From a virus: DNA of 34,390 nucleotides. Below the pieces are notes generated by a model. The model saw nothing but the letters and a program-made list of their open reading frames with translations, had not been told where the DNA came from and searched no databases. Made by a program: the position numbers and the translations under genes. The stretch's first letter is position 1; every line of letters starts with the position of its first letter. Location: positions 1 to 34,390 of IMG/VR virus record IMGVR_UViG_3300037325_000012; one strand, 5' to 3'. This document shows positions 23,944 through 28,150 of the stretch, piece after piece.

Positions 23944-24473
23944 GCTTCACCTTTAATTTGTTTACCCAATGTGGCAACCTCTGTTTTGATAGACGCACGC
24001 TCAGGCGCAGTCAATTCAGCCCACAAGCCCTTAATTTCAACTTCCGTAGTCATGCCTGACAAAATTGCTAAAAGTTCAGGCTTACCGCGTGGCTCAGGTT
24101 CTGCTACAGGCTCAATATGTGGCAAGTCTTCACCCGCATAAATATACAATCCTAACCCGTGACCAGCTATGGCTTTTACTAAGCAACGCATCATATTTTT
24201 ATTAACTTGAAACGCATCGGGGTTTTTAATTGCTTGATTGCGATTATCCATGACAGGTAAGTGCATGGTAATTGGCTTTTCAAACGCGGTAACAGTACAA
24301 CTTACCATCATACTTTCACCGTACATAACTGGTTCATTGAACACCCAGTTAGCGGTTGGGTCTTGACGCATAATCTGATCGACAGCCCAAGCCCATGACA
24401 AGTAAGACAGGTTGGCTTTCTTTTCAACGTGTTTGGAAACGTCAATTTTAGCTAATTGTTCAAAGTGGTTCAT
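23940..24473 (-). CDS. Single-strand annealing protein, Sak/DUF1071-like (Rad52 superfamily)
   Basis: A 177-residue protein. KKANLSYLSWAWAVDQIM, PVMYGESMMVSCTVTAFEKP, then KNPDAFQVNKNMMRCLVKAI and GHGLGLYIYAGEDLP are the family pattern. The C-terminal part after about residue 120 is a Pro/Glu-rich linker and a short helix (GLWAELTAPERASIKTEVAT). It would anneal ssDNA covered by the SSB during recombination or concatemer formation. Confidence 0.88.
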   Translation of the reverse strand: MNHFEQLAKIDVSKHVEKKANLSYLSWAWAVDQIMRQDPTANWVFNEPVMYGESMMVSCTVTAFEKPITMHLPVMDNRNQAIKNPDAFQVNKNMMRCLVKAIAGHGLGLYIYAGEDLPHIEPVAEPEPRGKPELLAILSGMTTEVEIKGLWAELTAPERASIKTEVATLGKQIKGEA

Positions 24474-24670
24474 TCTTTTGCCTTGTTAAGTTTATATTGT
24501 GCATATTTTGTGCCATTGCCGTCTAACATTATGGTTTCAATGTCATAACCTTGTCCGCGTAGCTTAAAAATTACATCTGCTAGTCGGGTAATTTGAAACT
24601 TGCTAAACGCTTGCATACTTGTTAGCTTGGCTTTTTTTAGGTGAGCATACACCTGTGCAACTTGGCTCAT
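24470..24670 (-). CDS. Small helix-turn-helix protein (HTH_39 type)
   Basis: A 66-residue protein: AQVYAHLKKAKLTSMQAFSK, FQITRLADVIFKLRGQGYDI, ETIMLDGNGTKYAQYKL. This is a complete HTH_39 domain: helix, TSMQAFxxFxITRLAxxIFxLR core, then the beta wing. Such proteins are common in front of phage recombination genes. It is a candidate regulator of this operon. Joined by ATGA junctions. Confidence 0.8.
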   Translation of the reverse strand: MSQVAQVYAHLKKAKLTSMQAFSKFQITRLADVIFKLRGQGYDIETIMLDGNGTKYAQYKLNKAKE

Positions 24671-24855
24671 AGCGCCTCCACGGTTATGCGGTACACAGTA
24701 CCGTTCTTGTCGACAACCTCTAGCAGGCGCTTGCCCACCTGAGAATAAACGTCATACGCGTGTTCTACGTGCTCTACACGGTCAGATGTACGCAAAGCGT
24801 TTAGGCACACGTCAGCAAGCTGGTCAGCGTAAACAAACATGGATTTAGTTTTCAT
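24667..24855 (-). CDS. 62-residue early protein, unknown function
   Basis: It starts MKTKSMFVYADQLADVCLNA and includes VEHAYDVYSQVGKRLLEVVD and TVYRITVEAL, mixed alpha/beta. A perfect GGAGGATATCA site sets ATG 24855. The start overlaps the end of the upstream gene by 11 bases. No family recognised. Confidence 0.65.
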   Translation of the reverse strand: MKTKSMFVYADQLADVCLNALRTSDRVEHVEHAYDVYSQVGKRLLEVVDKNGTVYRITVEAL

Positions 24856-25048
24856 TGATATCCTCCAAATATTCATTACGATTTACACCGAAGTATTGCT
24901 CAACTTCTTCGGGTTCAATAGATTGGATAACTTCCCATCCATCAGGAGTCACGTCTAGCAACGCATCATCAATATGGTCATCGTCTTTTGCGTACACAAC
25001 AGCGCACACTTTTTGCACGCGGGTACTGTAAATTTTGTACATTGGCAT
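24845..25048 (-). CDS. 67-residue early protein, unknown function
   Basis: It reads MPMYKIYSTRVQKVCAVVYA, then an acidic segment (KDDDHIDDALLDVTPDGWEV) and a C-terminal EPEEVEQYFGVNRNEYLEDI. Small acidic alpha/beta protein. ATG 25048 is set by a TAATG overlap with the gene in front. It could be a DNA mimic by charge, but nothing proves it. Confidence 0.65.
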   Translation of the reverse strand: MPMYKIYSTRVQKVCAVVYAKDDDHIDDALLDVTPDGWEVIQSIEPEEVEQYFGVNRNEYLEDINEN

Positions 25049-25221
25049 TATTGGCTCACTAAGGTAGGTTGAACAAATAATTCGAAACACATCTTAGCTT
25101 CTTTAATAAATGCTTTATCAGAGCATTCTGAAAAGTCAATGCACATTTCGTCTTGAACACGCATTGCTGTTTCAGCATCAATGTTAAGAGCTTGCATAAT
25201 ATCTTTTGTGTAGATGTTCAT
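25048..25221 (-). CDS. 57-residue first gene of the recombination operon
   Basis: It reads MNIYTKDIMQALNIDAETAM and onward, helical, with DFSECSDKAFIKEAKMCF in the middle. ATG 25221 is preceded by AAACGGAGAAACCAAA, the fullest copy of the extended ribosome-binding site. An in-frame ATG at 25260 is unlikely because no site is in front. It lies directly behind the operator cluster. Confidence 0.68.
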   Translation of the reverse strand: MNIYTKDIMQALNIDAETAMRVQDEMCIDFSECSDKAFIKEAKMCFELFVQPTLVSQ

Positions 25222-25258
25222 TTTGGTTTCTCCGTTTGAGTCAGCTAATTTGCTAACC

Positions 25259-25309
25259 ATGTAAACATTGTAATACACTATTTACACATTGTGTAAGCAT
25301 TGTTTACAT
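25259..25309 (-). promoter_or_regulatory. Operator cluster of the recombination operon
   Basis: ATGTAAACA (25259-25267) and TGTTTACAT (25301-25309) form a 9-bp perfect inverted repeat. Between them is ACACTATTTACAC (25275-25287), and the perfect dyad TTACACA-T-TGTGTAA (25282-25296) partly overlaps it. The whole set is repeated in simpler form at 21750-21795. It lies between the operon's first gene and the small-RNA promoter on the other strand, so one protein could control both directions. Confidence 0.68.
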
Positions 25310-25324
25310 TTATTTTTATAGGTT

Positions 25325-25353
25325 TTGCACAAGCTATAAATTTTAGCTATAAT
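25325..25353 (+). promoter_or_regulatory. Sigma70-like promoter of small RNA 1
   Basis: TTGCAC (25325-25330), 17 bases, TATAAT (25348-25353). Start of transcription expected near 25359-25360. Five of six -35 bases and all -10 bases match the consensus with ideal spacing, the best promoter I can see in this window. It starts 16 bases after the operator cluster. Confidence 0.75.
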
Positions 25354-25358
25354 TGGTC

Positions 25359-25412
25359 AGGTTTCTCCGACCTGTGGCTCGCAAGTGGTTACTCCTTGCG
25401 GGTCTTTTTTTT
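25359..25412 (+). ncRNA. Candidate small RNA 1: anti-ribosome-binding-site RNA (~54 nt)
   Basis: Predicted from the promoter above and a terminator below. Hairpin 1: AGGT (25359-25362), loop TTCTCCG, ACCT (25370-25373). Hairpin 2 is the terminator. GGTTTCTCCG (25360-25369) is fully complementary to CGGAGAAACC, the extended ribosome-binding sequence at 25225-25234 (minus) and 27683-27692 (plus), and matches 9 bases at 20514-20522, 21734-21742 and 25953-25961. No start codon follows on the opposite strand, so it is not itself a ribosome site. I infer a trans-acting antisense RNA; there is no expression evidence. Confidence 0.6.
25380..25412 (+). terminator. Rho-independent terminator of small RNA 1
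   Basis: CGCAAG (25380-25385), 9-base loop, CTTGCG (25395-25400), then GGTC and eight T (25405-25412). GACC (25369-25372) could extend the stem with GGTC (25401-25404), which would compete with hairpin 1 for the same bases. Confidence 0.85.
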
Positions 25413-25424
25413 ATGGTATATAAT
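25396..25424 (+). promoter_or_regulatory. Sigma70-like promoter of small RNA 2
   Basis: TTGCGG (25396-25401), 17 bases, TATAAT (25419-25424), transcription expected near 25431. The -35 box lies inside the terminator stem of RNA 1, so the two units are packed as tightly as possible. Confidence 0.6.
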
Positions 25425-25430
25425 TAACGT

Positions 25431-25584
25431 ATGCAATGGATTGGTAACCCAGAGCAGAGTTTAAGAGAGCGAACAGAACGCCTAAATTATGGCGGCTTCG
25501 TCAAAAGCTAGTAGTCAGATGCTCTTACATCACTACTTAGTGGCAAACCAAGCCTAAAGCCCCATAATTTAGGTGTTTTTTTTT
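25431..25584 (+). ncRNA. Candidate structured RNA 2 (~150 nt), closed by a long helix and T-run
   Basis: AACGCCTAAATTATGG (25477-25492) pairs with CCATAATTTAGGTGTT (25562-25577): 16 pairs with one G-U, followed by T-run to 25584. Inside, GGCTT (25494-25498) pairs with AAGCC (25550-25554), and an apical hairpin is made by CTAGTAGT (25508-25515) and GATG (25518-25521) with CATC (25528-25531) and ACTAC-T-TAG (25532-25540). The first 46 bases are unpaired. A 26-codon frame from the ATG at 25431 exists but would run through the main helix. The family is unknown to me. Confidence 0.62.
25477..25584 (+). terminator. Long-range rho-independent terminator of RNA 2
   Basis: The outer 16-bp helix of RNA 2 is directly followed by nine T (25576-25584, the first two of which close the stem). 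It differs from a usual terminator because a ~69-base structured domain fills the loop, so termination may depend on folding of that domain. Confidence 0.68.
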
Positions 25585-25612
25585 GCCATTTACCCGTACT
25601 CCGCACGATAGT
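25583..25612 (+). promoter_or_regulatory. Possible rightward promoter for the replication genes
   Basis: TTGCCA (25583-25588), 18 bases, GATAGT (25607-25612). The -10 box is only a 4/6 match. If used, it gives a leader of about 340 bases ahead of the first replication gene. Confidence 0.35.
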
Positions 25613-25617
25613 AAGCA

Positions 25618-25830
25618 CCTAGATGGGTGGCGCGGAATTAAACATTGGCTGGTCTACACCCGACAGCAAGCCAACGCGGACTTAAATGGGTATCGCAACA
25701 AGTTTACAGGGCAAGCGGTGAGACAACCTGTAATCGAATAGAACATTAACTTCGGTAGCAATAGTCTATATCTAGAATTACAAGATACAGATGGTTGAGG
25801 AAAGATAGTCATAGCTATCACCCTTGGGGA
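25618..25830 (+). other. Non-coding, strongly folded region (possible structured leader or RNA 3)
   Basis: Supported helices: TTGGCT (25645-25650) with AGCCAA (25669-25674); TTACAGG (25704-25710) with CCTGTAA (25727-25733); TATCT (25769-25773) with AGATA (25783-25787); GATAG (25804-25808) with CTATC (25815-25819). GGGTG (25625-25629) could close the whole domain with CACCC (25819-25823). No frame longer than about 20 codons on the + strand begins with a good site. It does not match tRNA. Confidence 0.5.
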
Positions 25831-25894
25831 AACTATAAAAAAAATAAATAACAAAAAAGATTAGAAAAAAAACCTTCAAAACAATTTAAAAAAG
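25830..25894. other. A-rich tract, candidate replication origin or bent DNA
   Basis: This stretch is almost only A and T on the + strand, with A-runs of 6-8 (AAAAAAAATAAATAACAAAAAAG and similar, spaced about one helix turn). Phage origins often have such easily melted DNA close to or inside the O-like initiator gene, which begins at 25962. No initiator repeats (iterons) are clear. Confidence 0.35.
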
Positions 25895-25961
25895 TTTACT
25901 TTATCGTGTTTATTTGTGTTGTAATGTGTATAGGGTGATTAACACCTACAAGGGAGAAACC

Positions 25962-26489
25962 ATGAAAGATGTATTTGTAAATATTCGCATGACACAAGAG
26001 CTTAAAGAACAATTAGAGGCTATTGCAGAAAAGGAAGAACGGTCATTATCAAAGCAAATTTTGGTTTATATTAAATCGGGCATTAGTAAAAAAGAACGTA
26101 AACCAAAAGCTGAAATCAACCAAAGCGATTTTAATGAGTTTTGGCAAGCCTACCCTAAAAAGATAAGCAAACCGTTAGCATTAACTGCATATGCAAAAGT
26201 CATGCAACACCATGAAGACATCATGCAAGCCTTAAAGTGGCAACGTGTTTGCGACCAATGGACTAAAGACGGTGTTCAATTTATACCTAACCCTGCAACA
26301 TACCTTAACCAACAGAAATGGCTAGACGAGCAACCATTGCCTACACCTGTATACGAAACCCCATATCAAAAGTCTATGCGTAAACGAGTAGAAGAAATAA
26401 GCCCAAACATTGCACGAAAAGTCGGCACTACATATAACCCTAACTTTGTTGACGAGGTTAAAGATGCCATTACCGACCAAAGCAATTGA
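25962..26489 (+). CDS. Ribbon-helix-helix domain fused to an O-like replication protein
   Basis: A 175-residue protein. Residues 1-48 (VFVNIRMTQELKEQLEAIAE, then ERSLSKQILVYIKSGI) are an Arc-type ribbon-helix-helix DNA-binding domain. Residues 60-130 show FNEFWQAYPKKISKPLALTA and FIPNPATYLNQQKWLDE, the C-terminal signature of phage replication initiators/helicase-loading partners. It begins at ATG 25962 with AGGGAGAAACC in front. Normally the initiator N-terminus is a winged helix, so the RHH is unusual. It overlaps the P-like gene by 26 bases. Confidence 0.78.
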   Translation: MKDVFVNIRMTQELKEQLEAIAEKEERSLSKQILVYIKSGISKKERKPKAEINQSDFNEFWQAYPKKISKPLALTAYAKVMQHHEDIMQALKWQRVCDQWTKDGVQFIPNPATYLNQQKWLDEQPLPTPVYETPYQKSMRKRVEEISPNIARKVGTTYNPNFVDEVKDAITDQSN

Positions 26490-26928
26490 TAGATTATTCG
26501 AGCGTTTAATGCTGACATACGGCAGCGAATGGACAATGAAGTTTGAGGGCATAGACATGAATGATGTTAAATCAATGTGGGCGCACGAACTTTCATCATT
26601 TGCTGACAACCTAAAAGTTCTTGGCTGGGCATTGGAAAACTTGCCTGCAAAATGCCCTAATGTTATTGAGTTTAAACAACTATGCCGACAAGCACCGAAG
26701 CCTGATACAAAGATGCTAGACGTTGACAAAGCGCCCACACACATCGTAGATGCACAAATTGCGGAGATGGTGCGCGTGGTAACAGAGCAAACAAACCCAA
26801 ATGACAGCAAGCGTGATTACAAAGCCTGGGCGAAAAAGTTAAAGTCTCGGCACGATGCGGGCGAGAAGCTAGAAATATTTCAAGTACGCTCGTATAAGGT
26901 TGCCTTGGGCATAACGGAGAAATACTAA
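26464..26928 (+). CDS. Lambda P-like replicative helicase loader
   Basis: A 154-residue protein. AIDRLFERLMLTYGSEWTMK, then MWAHELSSFADNLKVLGWAL, ENLPAKCPNVIEFKQLCRQA are the order of P-like proteins, which bring host DnaB helicase to the origin. It ends with a basic helix (AWAKKLKSRHDAGEKLEIFQ). The true start is ATG 26464. This and the protein in front suggest lambda-type theta replication with host polymerases, since no phage polymerase is present. Confidence 0.82.
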   Translation: MPLPTKAIDRLFERLMLTYGSEWTMKFEGIDMNDVKSMWAHELSSFADNLKVLGWALENLPAKCPNVIEFKQLCRQAPKPDTKMLDVDKAPTHIVDAQIAEMVRVVTEQTNPNDSKRDYKAWAKKLKSRHDAGEKLEIFQVRSYKVALGITEKY

Positions 26929-27353
26929 TGAATACAAACGAAATTTACAAATTGATAGATGAACACTTAAAAAAACTAGATGAGCCAAAAAATGTCAGTA
27001 TAGCTTTAGTTGCGGATAAAGAATGGGAAGTAAGAGTTATTGGTAAAAGATATTCAATTTGGATTGGAAATTATACAAATTATGATGAAACAATAAAAAT
27101 TGCAGAAATCGTAAGTCAATATTTAACAAGCAAAAAAATCAACAACACAAACGAAAAACAAGTAAACGGCACACATTACAAATCCAAGATTCAATGTTGG
27201 GATTACATAATTGCAAACAACATTGGCTACTTAGAGGGTAACGTGATCAAGTACGTTACACGGCACAAAAGCAAGGGCGGGCGTGCGGACATACTTAAGG
27301 CGATTCACTATCTTGAGAAAATACTTGAAGTTCAGTATAAGGGTGAATCATGA
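26928..27353 (+). CDS. DUF3310 protein with an extra AT-rich N-terminal domain
   Basis: A 141-residue protein. Residues 80-138 (KQVNGTHYKSKIQCWDYIIA, GNVIKYVTRHKSKGGRADIL, KAIHYLEKIL) are a DUF3310 domain, sometimes linked with nucleotide metabolism. Residues 1-75 (LIDEHLKKLDEPKNVSIALV, EVRVIGKRYSIWIGNYTNYD) are unrelated and encoded in clearly more AT-rich DNA. The two parts were probably joined by recombination. ATG 26928 overlaps the previous TAA, with CGGAGAAA in front. Confidence 0.75.
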   Translation: MNTNEIYKLIDEHLKKLDEPKNVSIALVADKEWEVRVIGKRYSIWIGNYTNYDETIKIAEIVSQYLTSKKINNTNEKQVNGTHYKSKIQCWDYIIANNIGYLEGNVIKYVTRHKSKGGRADILKAIHYLEKILEVQYKGES

Positions 27354-27526
27354 AAGAAAAAGTTTACTTTGACATTGTTGATAAGCGAATCGTATGCAAA
27401 GAATGCAGTACGCAAGAGTGTGTCAATTTCCCGATTGATGCGAAGCTACTGCAAGCCCAGTTCGATTTATTTGCGCGTAATCACATCGGGTGCGTGCGTA
27501 ACCTGTACCGCCCACTGGCTGATTGA
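27350..27526 (+). CDS. 58-residue cysteine protein, possible zinc finger
   Basis: The frame begins at ATG 27350, overlapping the DUF3310 stop (ATGA). It contains VYFDIVDKRIVCKECSTQEC and later HIGCVRNLYRPLAD. CxxC...C plus HxxC could hold a zinc ion. Function is unknown. Confidence 0.6.
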   Translation: MKEKVYFDIVDKRIVCKECSTQECVNFPIDAKLLQAQFDLFARNHIGCVRNLYRPLAD

Positions 27527-27531
27527 TTACA

Positions 27532-27699
27532 ATGATATTTCAGATAACCAAAGAGCATATAGAGCAGGAAAGTCTTGCGTACACAAGCGTCGGTTCTTGG
27601 TGTTACATATCACCTCAATCAAAGGTATGGCACATAAGACCCACAAGAGATGAAGTACAACAAATAGTATTTTATTTACAAACGGAGAAACCAAAATGA
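27532..27699 (+). CDS. 55-residue protein, unknown function
   Basis: The frame begins at ATG 27532 and reads MIFQITKEHIEQESLAYTSV ... SWCYISPQSKVWHIRPTRDE. Its end includes the extended ribosome site of the next gene and closes with an ATGA overlap. That overlap is the best evidence it is real. Confidence 0.55.
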   Translation: MIFQITKEHIEQESLAYTSVGSWCYISPQSKVWHIRPTRDEVQQIVFYLQTEKPK

Positions 27700-27842
27700 A
27701 AAAATTATTAGCAATCATTCTTATGACATTTTCAGTAAGTGCTTTTGCTTACTGCACAACTCAGGTTATATTTGCGGGGGGTAAAACTATTGTTTGCTCA
27801 ACTTGTTGTACAGGAAACGTTTGCACAACAACCTGCACATAG
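27696..27842 (+). CDS. Small exported cysteine-rich peptide
   Basis: The 48-residue product has a clear signal peptide (MKKLLAIILMTFSVSAFA, probable cut after AFA) and a mature part of about 30 residues with six cysteines (YC..., VCSTCC, NVCTTTC). It should be secreted to the periplasm or outside, where disulfides can form. CGGAGAAACC lies directly before the ATG at 27696. Similar short peptides occur in other phage genomes without known function; possible roles are superinfection exclusion or envelope effects, which is speculation. Confidence 0.68.
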   Translation: MKKLLAIILMTFSVSAFAYCTTQVIFAGGKTIVCSTCCTGNVCTTTCT

Positions 27843-27843
27843 T

Positions 27844-27852
27844 TGTTATAAT
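27844..27852 (+). promoter_or_regulatory. Extended -10 promoter candidate for the late cluster
   Basis: TGTTATAAT (27844-27852) is a complete extended -10 element. A TTGCAC -35-like box lies at 27821-27826, but with 20-base spacing. Transcription would start near 27859 and run into the small basic proteins, the polyvalent protein and the late genes. Confidence 0.45.
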
Positions 27853-27875
27853 GTCAATAACAAGGAGATTACAAA

Positions 27876-27995
27876 ATGAAAAAATGTACGGACAACGGTA
27901 ATCGTGTAAAAGCTGCGGTCAAAGCTGCAGGAAAAAAGCCAATGGGTAAAATGCCTGCGGACAAAATGCCTGCGGACAAAAAGACAAAGTATTAA
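27876..27995 (+). CDS. 39-residue basic protein with duplicated MPADK
   Basis: It begins MKKCTDNGNRVKAAVKAAGK and ends with MPADK twice, encoded by two identical 15-bp units (27951-27965 and 27966-27980). Strong Shine-Dalgarno (AAGGAGATTACAAA). Highly basic, so nucleic-acid or membrane contact is plausible. Unknown function. Confidence 0.65.
   Translation: MKKCTDNGNRVKAAVKAAGKKPMGKMPADKMPADKKTKY
27951..27980 (+). repeat. Two 15-bp perfect tandem repeats
   Basis: ATGCCTGCGGACAAA occurs twice in a row, encoding MPADK twice, inside the 39-residue gene. Confidence 0.95.
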
Positions 27996-28004
27996 GGTGA
28001 TCAT

Positions 28005-28148
28005 ATGAAAGGTTTGTATGCGAACATTAAAGCAAAGAAAGACCGCATAAAAGCGGGTTCAGGCGAGAAAATGAACAAGGTAGGTAGCAAGAATGCACCG
28101 TCGGCTAAAGATTTCAAGACTGCTGCAAAGACTGCTAAAAAGAAATAA
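28005..28148 (+). CDS. 47-residue basic phage protein
   Basis: It opens MKGLYANIKAKKDRIKAGSG and contains APSAKDFKTAAKTAKKK. The pattern MKGLYANI-AK--RI-AGSGEKM is common in short basic proteins of phages and metagenomic contigs, often located close to terminase or polyvalent protein genes. Function is unknown. Confidence 0.7.
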   Translation: MKGLYANIKAKKDRIKAGSGEKMNKVGSKNAPSAKDFKTAAKTAKKK

Positions 28149-28150
28149 GC

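Noticed and set aside
25360-25369. CGGAGAAACC on the minus strand as a real ribosome-binding site
   Set aside because: No ATG, GTG or TTG follows at usable distance on that strand.
25431-25511. Leaderless 26-codon frame from the ATG at the predicted start of RNA 2
   Set aside because: It would be read through the strong closing helix, has no ribosome site and no similarity I know. A structural RNA explains the region better; ribosome profiling could reverse this.
25431-25584. Retron-type ncRNA because of the long inverted repeat
   Set aside because: No reverse transcriptase gene exists anywhere in the window, and the helix is directly followed by a T-run as in a terminator.
25600-25850. Possible group I intron (AAAGATAGTC looks like the 3' strand of P7, and a P4-P6-like helix is present)
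   Set aside because: No GACTAT-type partner strand lies upstream on this strand, and there is no split gene around it. A search with the Rfam group I model would decide.
25654-25854. 66-codon open frame on the minus strand
   Set aside because: No ribosome site, no coupling to neighbours, and it lies over the folded non-coding region.
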